From AWTP1-13 sp050248715 (GTDB lineage: Bacteria; Pseudomonadota; Alphaproteobacteria; Rhizobiales; Hyphomicrobiaceae): a stretch of 64,000 bases of DNA. The notes under the pieces are model-generated. The model saw only the letters and a list, made by a program, of their open reading frames with translations, made no database searches and was not told the DNA's origin. The position numbers and the translations under genes were made by a program. Position 1 is the stretch's first letter. Each line of letters opens with the position of its first letter. Shown here piece after piece: positions 44,514 to 53,974 of the stretch. The stretch is taken from assembly GCA_050248715.1 (NCBI GenBank), contig JBFWRV010000027.1, forward strand, positions 8,759 through 72,758. The letters run 5' to 3'.

Positions 44514-45296
44514 TCAGGCCTTCGGCGCGGCCCGGTCGGGGTAGCTGCGGGCCATGCCGTCGCGCACGTCGTTCTGGATGCCATACTGCGGGAAGGGGTA
44601 GCGGAAGCCGTTCTTGGCGAGGGCCGTCATGCCATCGATGGCCTTGGTGATGTACTCGGGCGGCAGCGCCATCAGCATCTCGTCGTCGAGCACGCCGCCG
44701 TAGCGCCGTTCGGCGAAGCAGGGGATGGAGAGGGAGGGCTGGCGCGTCTTGAGCGCGCGGCCCCAGCTGTCGGCGCAGGCGCTCTCGCCCACGACGCCCC
44801 ATTCGAAACTCTTGTAGCCCGACCACTGCAGGCCGTTGATGAAGTACATCATGGCGCCGGGCGTGGCGTAGAAGAGGGCGATGTCGGGGGGATCGAGGCG
44901 GCCCGAGGCCAGCGGCGCCACGGCAAGCGCCTCATACTTGCCGTCCTCGACGCAGTGCATGGCGGCCTGGTGGGCGGTGGCGTCCTCGAGCGTGGAGAAC
45001 CACACACCCGTCATGTGCTTGCCCGAGCGCCACTTGTCGTCCTTGGCGCTGCCGAGGCCGACGACGGCCCGGCACTGGGCGCCGACGAGATCGTCGGATG
45101 TGATGCCGACGGTCCAGCCGAGACGAGAGGCCTGCGCCACCACCTGGTCGAGGGTGTGCACGGACTTGGGGCGGCGGATCTTTGGGATCGCCTCCATGTC
45201 GCCGCGGCGCTCGAAGAGCTTCATGCCGAACGGGATCGAGCGCAGCTTGAGCAGGTTTTCGAGCTTGGCGGCGAGCTCGCTGATCGATTGCGGCAT
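44514..45296 (-). CDS. DUF169 family protein
   Basis: This 260-residue protein of the DUF169 type opens with LAAKLENLLKLRSIPFGMKLF and has the conserved sequence around DDLVGAQCRAVVGLG. Function is unknown; members occur near corrinoid, formate and metal-handling genes in other bacteria. GGAGGG precedes the ATG at 45296. No operon partner is evident. Confidence 0.75.
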   Translation of the reverse strand: MPQSISELAAKLENLLKLRSIPFGMKLFERRGDMEAIPKIRRPKSVHTLDQVVAQASRLGWTVGITSDDLVGAQCRAVVGLGSAKDDKWRSGKHMTGVWFSTLEDATAHQAAMHCVEDGKYEALAVAPLASGRLDPPDIALFYATPGAMMYFINGLQWSGYKSFEWGVVGESACADSWGRALKTRQPSLSIPCFAERRYGGVLDDEMLMALPPEYITKAIDGMTALAKNGFRYPFPQYGIQNDVRDGMARSYPDRAAPKA

Positions 45297-45885
45297 GGGC
45301 TTTCCCTCCGGGTCGCTATCTGGCTTTGCATTCAGCATAGCGACGGCCGCGAGCCCTCGGCAATCGCGAGATTTGTCCGGCGTCGGGCGCAAGAGGCGCA
45401 GCCGCATGGCGCCGGAAGTTCGGCGCAATGCGCTTCGCTTTTGCGCCCTACGCTTATCCCCGCTTTCTGCGCGTGTGCGATACTGCGTGCGCCTCGGCTC
45501 ACGAGGGGGTGCTGTTCGCGACGCGCCCGACCAGTGCGAGCCCAGGTCTGCACTTGGGTGGCACACCGTACATGTGCCCCGGGAAAGAACGTTAGGGACG
45601 ATCAAGCCTCGCCGTCCGCCGTGCCCGGAGCGCCTGAGTGCAGAGTGGAGCGCGGATGCCGCGCCTGAGGACGCCTACCCCCCGGCCGGGGCCCCTGAGC
45701 GCATCGGCGTCCGCGCCCCGCTCCCCTCGCCTGCCCCCTACCCCGAGTGCGAAAGCACGTCGGGCTGTTGGTGCTTGCGCCCCCGCCACATACGCGCGCC
45801 GCCCTGAGCTTGTCGAAGGGCGGGCCATGCATCCGAGCCGTGCTTCGACCCTCGGAGCAAGTCCGAGGGCAGGCAGGCTCAGCAC
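45297..45885. other. Gene-free stretch containing two repeats
   Basis: No gene can be supported. It contains the family B repeat at 45382-45452 and, at about 45800-45875, a GCCCTGAGCTTGTCGAAGGGC hairpin followed by CTTCGACCCTCGGAGC, a repeat type widespread in proteobacterial genomes. Upstream control of the DUF169 gene must lie near 45300-45380. Confidence 0.5.
45382..45452 (+). repeat. Palindromic repeat, family B, copy 2
   Basis: The element starts GTCGGGCGCAAGAGGCGCAG, has its centre near GCGCCGGAAGTTCGGCGC, and ends GCTTCGCTTTTGCGCCCTAC. It is the best-preserved copy by eye. Confidence 0.6.
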
Positions 45886-46650
45886 CTAGCCCTGTCCTGG
45901 CAGGGCGGCAGCCAGCCGCTCGAGCGTCGTGATGGTCGACTGGTCGATGAGGCCGTCGACCCGCTCGGGCCGGAAGTGACGCTGGAACGCCTTGACCACG
46001 AACTCGGTCCGGGGATCGAAGCCTCCGGTCGCCTCGATGCCGTAGCCGTAGGCAGCGAGCTTCGTTTGCACGGCCGCAACAAGCGGGCCGGCGGCGTCGC
46101 GCGCCATGCCGGAATCGGCCCAGTTGACGGGCTCAGGCGTCACCCAATGGCCGACACCAGCCTGCGCCAACCGCGCCCAGGGGAACTTCTCGCCGGGATC
46201 GATCTTGCGCGTCGGTGCGACGTCGGAGTGGGCCAGCACCCGCTCGGGCCGGATGGCATGGCGGGCGATGATGTCGCGGCAGAGCGCCTCCAGCACGGCC
46301 ACCTGCGCCTCGGGGAAGTCGGGCAGCCCATGCTCATGCCCGCTGTTGTGCACCTCGATGCCGATGGAGAGGGAATTGATGTCGGTCTCGCCGGCCCACA
46401 CGGCAGCACCCGCGTGCCAGGCACGCATGTCCTCCGCCACCATCTGCGTAACGCGACCAACCTCGTCGATCACATAGTGCGCCGACACCTTGCTCTCGGG
46501 ACGCGACAGCCAGTCGATCGCCTTGGCGGCGCTGGCGAGGCCCGTGTAGTGCAGGAGGAGGATCGAGGGTTTCGTCACGCCCCGCCGTGGCTCGAAGTTG
46601 GCCGAGGGGTGGCAGGCGCTGACGAGCGGACTGTCCGGCTTGACGATCAA
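45886..46650 (-). CDS. N-acetylmuramoyl-L-alanine amidase (AmpD/AmiD-like) with PG-binding domain
   Basis: This 254-residue zinc amidase (Amidase_2, residues 20-165) has ligands in LLLHYTGL and LAHSDVAPTRKIDPG, and the characteristic WHAGAAVWAG loop. A C-terminal PG_binding_1 domain (about 175-250) follows. There is no signal peptide, so a cytosolic recycling role like AmpD is possible. The best start is a TTG at 46650 that overlaps the stop of the upstream DnaJ gene (TTGA). It cleaves the amide between MurNAc and the stem peptide. Confidence 0.88.
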   Translation of the reverse strand: MIVKPDSPLVSACHPSANFEPRRGVTKPSILLLHYTGLASAAKAIDWLSRPESKVSAHYVIDEVGRVTQMVAEDMRAWHAGAAVWAGETDINSLSIGIEVHNSGHEHGLPDFPEAQVAVLEALCRDIIARHAIRPERVLAHSDVAPTRKIDPGEKFPWARLAQAGVGHWVTPEPVNWADSGMARDAAGPLVAAVQTKLAAYGYGIEATGGFDPRTEFVVKAFQRHFRPERVDGLIDQSTITTLERLAAALPGQG

Positions 46651-47348
46651 AGCCCGCGTTCCCTGGCGATGGCGTCGTAGGCGACATTGATGGCGGCGAT
46701 CTTGCGCGTGGCGAGCTCGAGGAACTCGGCCGGCACGCCGTTGGCCATCAGGCGGTCGGGATGATTGTCGAGCACGAGCTTGCGGTACTGCGCCTTGACC
46801 TCGGCAGCGGAGGCATCCGGGGTGAGCCGCAGCGCATCGTACGGATTGCCGTGGTCGGCGACGAAGCGCGCGCGGAAGAAGCGGAACTCGCTGTCGGAGA
46901 AGCCGAAGCAAGCGGCGATCGATTTCAGGAACTCATCCTCCCGCGGGTGCAGGACGCCGTCCGAGGCGGCAACGTGGAGCAGCCCCTCCAGCACGTGCTG
47001 CAACAGCTTGCGGTCGTCCTTCAGGAGGCCCGCGATCTGGTCGGCGTAGGCCGTGTATCCGGCCGTGTCCTGCTTGGCGAGGTTGAACACGTTCTCGACG
47101 TTGGCGGCCTCCTCGGGCGCAAAGCGGAACACCTCCCGGAACGCCGACAGCTCCAGCGGCGAGACGATACCGTCGGACTTCGCCATCTTGGCGCTGAGCG
47201 CGATGACCGCGATCGTGAAGGCGACGTCCTTCTGCGGCTCGCCGCCGGCACGGTTGAGCCCCAGCGCACCGGACAGCGCGGCGATGACGTCGCCACCTGC
47301 GTCGCCGACGGCGGTCGCCAACCCGGAAATCTTCTGCCAAACCGTCAT
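46647..47348 (-). CDS. TerB-like plus J-domain protein (DjlA-like)
   Basis: This 233-residue protein has a TerB/DjlA-like helical domain (about 35-150) and a C-terminal J domain (about 165-230) with the essential NHPD motif. It would be a DnaK co-chaperone, but unlike DjlA it lacks an obvious N-terminal membrane anchor. It is coupled to the downstream amidase by a TTGA overlap, an arrangement known in other alphaproteobacteria. Confidence 0.88.
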   Translation of the reverse strand: MTVWQKISGLATAVGDAGGDVIAALSGALGLNRAGGEPQKDVAFTIAVIALSAKMAKSDGIVSPLELSAFREVFRFAPEEAANVENVFNLAKQDTAGYTAYADQIAGLLKDDRKLLQHVLEGLLHVAASDGVLHPREDEFLKSIAACFGFSDSEFRFFRARFVADHGNPYDALRLTPDASAAEVKAQYRKLVLDNHPDRLMANGVPAEFLELATRKIAAINVAYDAIARERGL

Positions 47349-47445
47349 GATCAGGTGCCGCCGCCTTTCACGGCGCGCAGAAGCGGTTGCGCTGCTGCGA
47401 ACCGATGGCTAATCCCCAGTTCTGCAGGAATGTCAAGGGAACCTC

Positions 47446-48528
47446 ATGCAAGCACCGACCACTGACGCCCCGGCCGACGATGTCTTGATCCGCCGTGAGG
47501 GTCGCGCCGGTCGTATCACGATGAACCGCCCGCACGCGCTCAACGCACTGACGCATGCCATGGTCGGTCGCATCCACGAGGCGCTGCTGGCGTGGCGCGA
47601 CGACCGGGCGGTCGAGCTCGTGCTGCTCGACGGCGCGGGCGGACGAGCCTTGTGCGCGGGCGGCGACGTGCGCGCGCTCTACGACAGCCGCGGCGAGGGC
47701 TCCGGCCTCGCGCGCGCGTTCTGGAGCAGCGAATACCCCCTCAACGCCCTGATCGGGCGCTACCCCAAGCCTTTCGTAGCGATCCAGGACGGCATCGTCA
47801 TGGGCGGCGGCATCGGCCTCTCGGGGCATGCCCGCCACCGCATCGTCACGGAGCGCTCGCGGCTGGCGATGCCGGAGACCGGCATCGGCCTGATCCCCGA
47901 CGTCGGCGGCACGTGGCTACTGGCGCAGGCTCCCGGCGCGGCGGGCGTCTATCTCGGGTTGACGGGCGAGCAGATGGCCGCAGCCGACGCCATCCATGCA
48001 CGCTTCGCGGACGTTTTCGTTCCGTCCGAGAAGCTCGCAGACCTGACCGGGCAGCTTACGGACACCAGCAGCGGGGCGACGCCGGAGGTGATCGACGCCT
48101 TCCGATCCGACATCGGCTTCTCGCAGCTCGCGGCGCGGCACGCCGAGATCGATCGCATCTTCGCGGGCGCCAGCGTCGAGGCGATGCTGGACCGGCTGGC
48201 AGCGACGCCGGGCGAATGGGCGCAGAAGGTCGCCGCAACTCTCGCCCAGAAGTCGCCCAAATCGCTCAAGCTCACCCTCGCTGCCGTCCGTGGTGCGCGG
48301 CACCTCGGCTCGCTCGAGGAGGCGCTCAACGTCGAGTACCGCCTGTGTGTCCGGCTATTCGAGGACGGCGAGTTCCCAGAGGGTGTTCGCGCCCTGCTCG
48401 TCGACAAGGATCGCAAGCCCAAGTGGTCACCGCCGCGGCTTGCCGACGTGCGCCCCGAGCTGGTAGCCGCCTATCTGGCGCCGCTGCCAGCGGGGGAAGA
48501 GCTGGGACTGATTCCGCAACGCGTTTGA
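47446..48528 (+). CDS. 3-hydroxyisobutyryl-CoA hydrolase / enoyl-CoA hydratase family
   Basis: This 360-residue crotonase-fold protein has NRPHALNAL (residues 27-35), the CoA-binding ALCAGGDVRALY oxyanion segment and GIVMGGGIGLS with the second oxyanion residue. GLIPDVGGTW follows. The length and the DVRALY motif favour 3-hydroxyisobutyryl-CoA hydrolase of valine breakdown over simple enoyl-CoA hydratase. No valine-pathway genes are alongside. Confidence 0.88.
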   Translation: MQAPTTDAPADDVLIRREGRAGRITMNRPHALNALTHAMVGRIHEALLAWRDDRAVELVLLDGAGGRALCAGGDVRALYDSRGEGSGLARAFWSSEYPLNALIGRYPKPFVAIQDGIVMGGGIGLSGHARHRIVTERSRLAMPETGIGLIPDVGGTWLLAQAPGAAGVYLGLTGEQMAAADAIHARFADVFVPSEKLADLTGQLTDTSSGATPEVIDAFRSDIGFSQLAARHAEIDRIFAGASVEAMLDRLAATPGEWAQKVAATLAQKSPKSLKLTLAAVRGARHLGSLEEALNVEYRLCVRLFEDGEFPEGVRALLVDKDRKPKWSPPRLADVRPELVAAYLAPLPAGEELGLIPQRV

Positions 48529-48666
48529 CGCTGATCGTCGGTTTGGCACGCTGCTTCGGCCAGTGAACCGCATTGCATGCGCGGGGGCGGGCGCATAGCA
48601 TGCCGTGCGAGGGAAACGCCGCGCGCGCCGTTCCCTTTCCACCAACACCCCAGGGAGGCCGGGCAA

Positions 48667-49734
48667 ATGGCGACTTACAACATCCTGATGATGGGCGCGT
48701 CCTACGGGTCGCTGCTCGCCTCCAAGATCCTGTTCGGTGGGCACAAGGTGCATCTTGTCTGCCTGCCGGCCGAGGCGGACCTGATCAACGCGGAAGGGTT
48801 CCGCGTGCGCCTGCCGGTGAAAGGGCGCAAGGACCCGGTGGTGATCGACTCGCGCAACCTTCCGGGCAAGGTCACGGCGGGCCCCGCGACGGGGGTCAAC
48901 CCGAGGGACTACGATCTCGTCGGTCTCGCCATGCAGGAGCCGCAATACCGCTCACCCGGCGTGCGCGAGTTGCTGGATTCGGTCGCCAGATCGCGCGTGC
49001 CCTGCATGTCGATCATGAACATGCCGCCGCTGCCTTACGTGAAGCGCATCCCGGACCTCGACTATGAAGCGCTGAAGCCCGCCTACACGGACGCCAGCGT
49101 GTGGGACAACTTCGACCCCGCCTGCATCACGCTCAACAGTCCCGACCCACAGGCGATCCGTCCGCCGGAAGAGAAGGTCAACGTGCTGATGGTCACGCTG
49201 CCGACCAACTTCAAAGTGGCGAAGTTCGCCGACGAGAAATCGACGGGCATCCTGCGCCAGCTCGAGAAGGACATCGACGCCGTGCGCTTCGATGCGGGCG
49301 ACGGCAAGATCGAACTGCCCGTGAAGCTGCGCGTCCACGACTCCATCTTCGTGCCGCTGGCGAAGTGGGCCATGCTGCTCGCCGGCAACTACCGCTGCGT
49401 GACCAAGGACGGCATGCGCACGGCGCAGGAGGCGGTGCATTCGGATATCGAGACCTCGCGCTCGGTCTACAACTTCGTCAACGATCTGTGCGTGAAGCTC
49501 GGCGCCAATCCCGGCGATCTCGTGCCGTTCGAGAAGTATGCGGCCGCCGCGCAGAGCCTGGTGCGCCCGGCCTCGGCCGCGCGCGCGCTCAACAACGGCG
49601 TGCCCAACATCGAGCGGGCCGACAAGCTGGTGCAGCTCATCGCCCGCCAGAAGGGGCTCAGCCACCCCACGATCGACGCGACGGTGGCCCTGGTCGACGA
49701 GCGGCTAGCGGCCAACAGGAAGAAGGCGGCGTAA
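48667..49734 (+). CDS. Ketopantoate reductase-like NAD(P)-binding protein (unusual)
   Basis: This 355-residue protein has an N-terminal Rossmann fold (ILMMGASYGSLLASKIL, where the usual GxGxxG reads GASYGS). A C-terminal all-helical half follows, with sequences like ARALNNGVPNIERADKLV. The overall layout resembles the ApbA/PanE family, but the cofactor loop and the lack of the conserved Lys/Glu pattern make ketopantoate reduction unlikely. GGAGG precedes the ATG at 48667. A second, canonical PanE-like gene lies at 50784. Confidence 0.65.
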   Translation: MATYNILMMGASYGSLLASKILFGGHKVHLVCLPAEADLINAEGFRVRLPVKGRKDPVVIDSRNLPGKVTAGPATGVNPRDYDLVGLAMQEPQYRSPGVRELLDSVARSRVPCMSIMNMPPLPYVKRIPDLDYEALKPAYTDASVWDNFDPACITLNSPDPQAIRPPEEKVNVLMVTLPTNFKVAKFADEKSTGILRQLEKDIDAVRFDAGDGKIELPVKLRVHDSIFVPLAKWAMLLAGNYRCVTKDGMRTAQEAVHSDIETSRSVYNFVNDLCVKLGANPGDLVPFEKYAAAAQSLVRPASAARALNNGVPNIERADKLVQLIARQKGLSHPTIDATVALVDERLAANRKKAA

Positions 49735-49740
49735 ACCCGC

Positions 49741-49819
49741 GCAGGGCGCAAAAGTCGAGTGCATTGCGCCGATCACATCGGCAATATCGGCGCAATGCGG
49801 CTGACGCCTTTTGCGCCCA
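49741..49819 (+). repeat. Palindromic repeat, family B, copy 3
   Basis: GCAGGGCGCAAAAGTCGAG..CATTGCGCCGATCACATCGGCAATATCGGCGCAATG..CCTTTTGCGCCC forms a long imperfect palindrome. It lies between two co-directional genes, just upstream of proC. Confidence 0.6.
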
Positions 49820-49837
49820 CGACCGAGAGGCAACGCC

Positions 49838-50665
49838 ATGGCACTGAAGATCGACGGGACGCTGCTGCTGGCGGGAGCCGGCAATATGGGAAGCGCGATG
49901 CTGGCGGGCTGGCTCGAGCAGGGGCTGCCGCCGGCGCAGATTCTTGTGCAGGACCCCGCGCCGCCGCCGCGGGCCAAGGAGCTGCTCGACAGGCACGGGC
50001 TCAAAGCGCAGGCGACGATTGCGGGGCTGCCGCAGCCGCCGGCGGTGATGATCGTCGCCGTCAAGCCGCAGGTGATGGACGAGGTGTTTCCGCCGCTCGC
50101 GAGGCTCGCGGGCAAGGATACCGTTGTCGTCTCCATCGCCGCAGGGCGTACGATTGCCGGCTTCGAGAAGCACCTGCCAAAGGGCACGGCAGTGATCCGC
50201 TCCATGCCCAACACGCCCGCCGCCATCGGCCGCGGCATCACGGTGTGCGTGCCGAACGCGCACGTCACGCCTGCGCAACGCAGCGCATGCGACCAGCTGC
50301 TTCGGGCCGTCGGCGAGGTCGCCTGGGTCGACCATGAGAGCCTGATGGATGCGGTGACGGCCGTGTCGGGCTCGGGCCCGGCCTACGTGTTCCACCTGGC
50401 GGAGTGCCTGGCCAATGCCGGCGTCAAGGCGGGACTGGCGCCGGAGCTGGCGCAGAAGCTGGCACGCGCAACCGTGGCGGGCTCGGGCGAGCTGCTGCAC
50501 CGCTCCGACCTCGGCGCCGACGTGCTGCGCCAGAACGTGACCTCGCCCGGCGGCACCACGTTCGCGGCGTTGCAGGTGCTGATGGCGGAGAACGACGGCT
50601 TACCCAAGCTGCTGCGCGAGGCCGTGGCGGCTGCCACGCAGCGCTCGCGCGAGCTTGCGAAGTAG
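49838..50665 (+). CDS. proC: Pyrroline-5-carboxylate reductase
   Basis: This 275-residue enzyme performs the last step of proline synthesis. It has the NAD(P) motif LLAGAGNMGSAML (residues 9-21), the PNTPAAIGRGITV loop and DAVTAVSGSGPAYVF in the C-terminal dimerisation domain. TSPGGTT closes the family signature. The start at 49838 follows GAGAGG; an earlier in-frame ATG at 49811 falls inside the repeat. Confidence 0.95.
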   Translation: MALKIDGTLLLAGAGNMGSAMLAGWLEQGLPPAQILVQDPAPPPRAKELLDRHGLKAQATIAGLPQPPAVMIVAVKPQVMDEVFPPLARLAGKDTVVVSIAAGRTIAGFEKHLPKGTAVIRSMPNTPAAIGRGITVCVPNAHVTPAQRSACDQLLRAVGEVAWVDHESLMDAVTAVSGSGPAYVFHLAECLANAGVKAGLAPELAQKLARATVAGSGELLHRSDLGADVLRQNVTSPGGTTFAALQVLMAENDGLPKLLREAVAAATQRSRELAK

Positions 50666-50698
50666 CGATCGCCTCATTCGGTAGGCTACCGCGCAGAT

Positions 50699-50781
50699 AC
50701 GTCATGCCCGCGCAGGCATCCACGACGCCCCAACCGGTTGCGCACACGGAAGTTGCGTGATCCCCGCCTTCGCGGCGATGA
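50699..50781 (+). repeat. Palindromic repeat with GTCATGCCCGCG arms
   Basis: CGTCATGCCCGCG near 50700 and CGCGGCGATGACG near 50770-50782 are imperfect inverted copies around about 60 bases. This is the alphaproteobacterial GTCATCCCCGCG-type repeat and lies between two convergent genes. Confidence 0.5.
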
Positions 50782-50783
50782 CG

Positions 50784-51710
50784 CTAGACCACCGGCTTGC
50801 CGGCGACGAAGGGGGCGAGGGCCTGGGTGATGAACTTGTGCGCGGGCGTGGGGACGCCGTGCTCGCTGCCGAGCTTCACGATCACGCCCGACAGATGATC
50901 GACCTCGATCGGCTTGCCGGCGAGGATGTCGTGCGCCATCGATGCCAGGAAGCCCTTGTTCATGGCATCATAGTTCTGCATGAGCTTGCCGACATCGGCC
51001 TTCTCCAGGCCCGCGTTCAGGGCCATGCCGACGGCCACTGTCTCCTCGACCAGCGTCTGCAGCAGCTCGCGCGACTTGGGATTGCTGCGCACGGGGCCGA
51101 TCGGGCCACGGGTCAGCGCGGTCATGGCCGCGTGCGGCGCCAGCATGGCGAACTTGATCCAGAGGTCGCGCTTGATGTTCGGCGACAGGACCGCGTCGAT
51201 CCCGGCCGCCTTGCAGGCCTCGTGGAAGGCTGAGGTGCGCGCGCTCGGCTTGCCATCGCTCTCGGCGAACTCGATCTTGGCAAAGTTGCCGGCCTGCTTG
51301 ACGACGCCCGGCTCGACGATATGCGCGGCAATGCGCGCCACACCCGGCACCACACCCTTGGCGCCGACGATCCGCCCGATGCGATCGGCGCTCTCGACGC
51401 CGTTCTGGAACGTGAAGACGGTGGCGCCCTTGGCGACCAGCGATTTCAGGCTTTGCGCGGCGCCCTCGGTATCCTGCAGCTTGACCGCGAAAATGATGGC
51501 ATCGGCAGCGGCGATCTCGCCGGCATCCGCCACCACCTGCACGGGATGGAGATGGAGCTTGCCGATATCGCTGTCGAGGCGCAGGCCCTTCGCGCGCACC
51601 GCCTCCAGGTGCGAGCCGCGGGCGACGAAGGTCACGTCGTTACCGGCGGCGGCGAGCCGCGCTCCGAAGTAGCCGCCGACGCCGCCGGAGCCCATTACGG
51701 TGATTTTCAT
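50784..51710 (-). CDS. panE: 2-dehydropantoate 2-reductase (ketopantoate reductase)
   Basis: This 308-residue enzyme has an N-terminal GSGGVGGYFGARL Rossmann motif (residues 7-19) and a C-terminal ApbA domain. The catalytic Lys is probably in IKRDLWIKFA (about residue 180). It reduces ketopantoate for pantothenate and CoA synthesis. The ATG at 51710 is used; an in-frame GTG lies 6 bases upstream. Relatives also reduce other 2-keto acids. Confidence 0.85.
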   Translation of the reverse strand: MKITVMGSGGVGGYFGARLAAAGNDVTFVARGSHLEAVRAKGLRLDSDIGKLHLHPVQVVADAGEIAAADAIIFAVKLQDTEGAAQSLKSLVAKGATVFTFQNGVESADRIGRIVGAKGVVPGVARIAAHIVEPGVVKQAGNFAKIEFAESDGKPSARTSAFHEACKAAGIDAVLSPNIKRDLWIKFAMLAPHAAMTALTRGPIGPVRSNPKSRELLQTLVEETVAVGMALNAGLEKADVGKLMQNYDAMNKGFLASMAHDILAGKPIEVDHLSGVIVKLGSEHGVPTPAHKFITQALAPFVAGKPVV

Positions 51711-51816
51711 ACGCACATTCCTGGTTGGAGCAGCCGCCCCAGGGCGAGCCGCGCTGCAATGGCACAGCCCATCCTAGCCCCGTCCCCAGGGGCCGGACGA
51801 ACACACGAATTCGGCA

Positions 51817-52866
51817 TCACGGCGTGACGACGACGCGGCCGACGATGCGGCCGGCGCGCAAATCGTCCAGCGTGCTGCTGACGCGCGCAAGCCCGCGTAG
51901 CTCGACCGGGATCGGCGCCACCTTACCGGCCTTGACGAGGGCGAGCATCTCATTGGCCTCGACCGTCGAGCCGACGTAGCTGCCCATGATGGTGAGCGCG
52001 CGCAGCGGAAACATCGGCACCGGTATCGAGAACCCGCCGCCGAACAGGCCGACGATGATAGCCGCGCCGCCCTTGGCCACCGGTGCATGGGCAAAGGCGA
52101 GCGATTTGTCCGAGCCGACGAAATCGACCGCCGCGCCGACGCCGCCGCCCGACGATTTGAGGATCGCCTTGCGCGCGCCGGCGTCCGCCGGGTCGAAGGC
52201 CTCGGCGGCCCCGAGCTTCAGGGCGGCCTCGCGCTTGCTCGCATCGATGTCGGCGACGAGGATCGGCTTGTCCGTCAGGGCGCGGGCGAACTGCAGTCCC
52301 ATCATGCCGACGCCGCCGAGGCCGACGATGAGCAGAGGGCCAACGCGCATGTGGGGCATGGCCTTCTTGACGGCGCCGTAGCCGGTGAGGCCCGAGCACA
52401 TCAGGGCGCCAGCGATCTCGGGGGCAATACCCTCGACGTCGAGCAGGTAGCGCGGGTGCGGCACCGTCACGTGCGTGGCATAGCCGCCGTCCACCGTGAC
52501 GCCAAGGACACGCGGGGCGGTGCACAGATGCTCGTCGCCGCGCGCACACAGTCCGCACTTGCCGCAGCCGATCCAGGGATAGGCGGCGTAGCGCTTGCCC
52601 TTGACGACGCCTTGCGCCTCGGGGCCGGCCGCTTCCACCGTGCCGGCGATCTCGTGTCCGAGCGTGAAAGGCAGCGTGCGGCCGCTGCGCACATCCAGCT
52701 TCTGGCCACCACCGAGGTCGAAACAACCGTCCTGGAGGTGCACGTCGGAATGGCACACGCCGCAGTGGGAGACGCGCAGCAACACCTCGCTGCCCTTGGG
52801 CGGAGGCGTGGATGCCTCCGTCTCCTGCAGCGGCTTGCCGTATTCGACGAGCGATTGGCGCAGCAT
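51817..52866 (-). CDS. Zinc-dependent alcohol dehydrogenase (MDR family)
   Basis: This 349-residue medium-chain dehydrogenase carries catalytic zinc ligands Cys38 (GVCHSD), His71-Glu72 (GHE) and probably a distal ligand. Structural zinc is bound by Cys101, 104, 107 and 115. A GLGGVGMMGLQ coenzyme motif follows. It oxidises an alcohol or reduces an aldehyde with NAD. GAGGAG lies before the ATG at 52866. The longer frame upstream lacks support. Confidence 0.93.
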   Translation of the reverse strand: MLRQSLVEYGKPLQETEASTPPPKGSEVLLRVSHCGVCHSDVHLQDGCFDLGGGQKLDVRSGRTLPFTLGHEIAGTVEAAGPEAQGVVKGKRYAAYPWIGCGKCGLCARGDEHLCTAPRVLGVTVDGGYATHVTVPHPRYLLDVEGIAPEIAGALMCSGLTGYGAVKKAMPHMRVGPLLIVGLGGVGMMGLQFARALTDKPILVADIDASKREAALKLGAAEAFDPADAGARKAILKSSGGGVGAAVDFVGSDKSLAFAHAPVAKGGAAIIVGLFGGGFSIPVPMFPLRALTIMGSYVGSTVEANEMLALVKAGKVAPIPVELRGLARVSSTLDDLRAGRIVGRVVVTP

Positions 52867-53179
52867 GGAGCTCTCCTCGGACAGGGGGCGCAGGGTGTGG
52901 TGGCAGCCTAGCAGATGACAGCGGTGGGGGACGAGTCGCGGCTGAGTCGGGCTCGAGATCAATCAGAGCCGAGGTGCGGCATGAAGAGGATGAGCGCGCG
53001 GCGACCAGGCAAATTGCGGCACCGGTCACGTCCCGCCGATCGGGACGCCGGCCCTCTCTCATCCACAGCCACGCCAGCAGCCATCAGGCCGACGTGTCCA
53101 TACGCAGCCGGGCCCGGACCGCAAAAGCAGCCGGCAACCTCCACTACTGCCGCCGCGACGAAGACGACCATGCTCCCGA
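52867..53179. other. Gene-free stretch
   Basis: No supported gene or strong repeat. It lies upstream of the alcohol dehydrogenase and downstream of the enoyl-CoA hydratase gene, both on the minus strand, so it should hold the alcohol dehydrogenase promoter. Confidence 0.4.
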
Positions 53180-53974
53180 CTAACGTCCGGTGAATTTTGG
53201 CAGGCGGCGCTGGTTGGTGGCGTCGACGCCTTCCTTGAAATCCTGCGTACGGCGCAGGCGGGTCTGCTTCTCGAGCTCGATGTCGGTCGCTGCCCGCACG
53301 CGATCGGCAAGGCCGGCGCGCATGGTCGCACGCGTCTCCAGCACGCCGAGAGGAGCGGCGAGCGCGATCTCGGCGGCAAGCTTCTGCGCGGTCGAGCGCA
53401 CCTCCGCCTGCGGCACCAGCGCGTCGGCGAGCCCCATGCGGACGGCTTCGTCGCCCGGCACGCGGCGGCTCGTGTAGAACATAAGGGCAGCTTTCGATGG
53501 GCCGATCAGCGCCGGCAGCGTGTGCGTGAGGCCGAAGCCCGGGTGGAAGCCGAGGCGGGTGAAGTTGGCGGAGAAGCGCGCCTCGGGGCAGGTGACACGC
53601 AGATCGGGCACCAGCGCGAGCCCGAGCCCGCCGCCGATGGCGGCGCCGTGGATCGCGCCAACGATCGGCTTGGCCGTGCGGAACAGGCGCACCGCCTCGA
53701 TATAGAGGTGGCCGGCCTGACCGGTTTCCGACTTCTTGACCAGCACGTCCTGCACGTCAGCGCCGTCGCCGAGCTTGGCGCCGGCACAGAAGGCGGTGCC
53801 CTGGGCCGCCAACACGATGGCGCGGCACTTGTCGTCCTTGTCGAGGGCCTCGCAGGCGTCGGCGATCTGCCGGATCAGCTCGATGTCGAAGAAGTTGTGC
53901 GGCGGCCGCCTGATCTCGATGGTCGCCACCATGTCCTTGTCGAGCTCAACGCCGATATCCTTGAACGGGCCCAT
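53180..53974 (-). CDS. Enoyl-CoA hydratase/isomerase family protein
   Basis: This 264-residue crotonase-fold protein has NFFDIELI near residue 27, AFCAGAKLGDG forming the first oxyanion loop and IHGAAIGGGLGLAL the second. Specificity is not apparent. ATG at 53974 with GGAGA upstream. It follows the acyl-CoA dehydrogenase pair by about 240 bases, in which a family C repeat lies, and is on the same strand. Confidence 0.87.
   Translation of the reverse strand: MGPFKDIGVELDKDMVATIEIRRPPHNFFDIELIRQIADACEALDKDDKCRAIVLAAQGTAFCAGAKLGDGADVQDVLVKKSETGQAGHLYIEAVRLFRTAKPIVGAIHGAAIGGGLGLALVPDLRVTCPEARFSANFTRLGFHPGFGLTHTLPALIGPSKAALMFYTSRRVPGDEAVRMGLADALVPQAEVRSTAQKLAAEIALAAPLGVLETRATMRAGLADRVRAATDIELEKQTRLRRTQDFKEGVDATNQRRLPKFTGR

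Noticed and set aside
40111..49819. Repeated palindromes considered as a CRISPR array
   Set aside because: Copies are kilobases apart, lack regular spacers and have no cas genes nearby.
52959..53171. Small minus-strand frame upstream of the enoyl-CoA hydratase
   Set aside because: It has no ribosome site or recognisable features, and the composition looks random.
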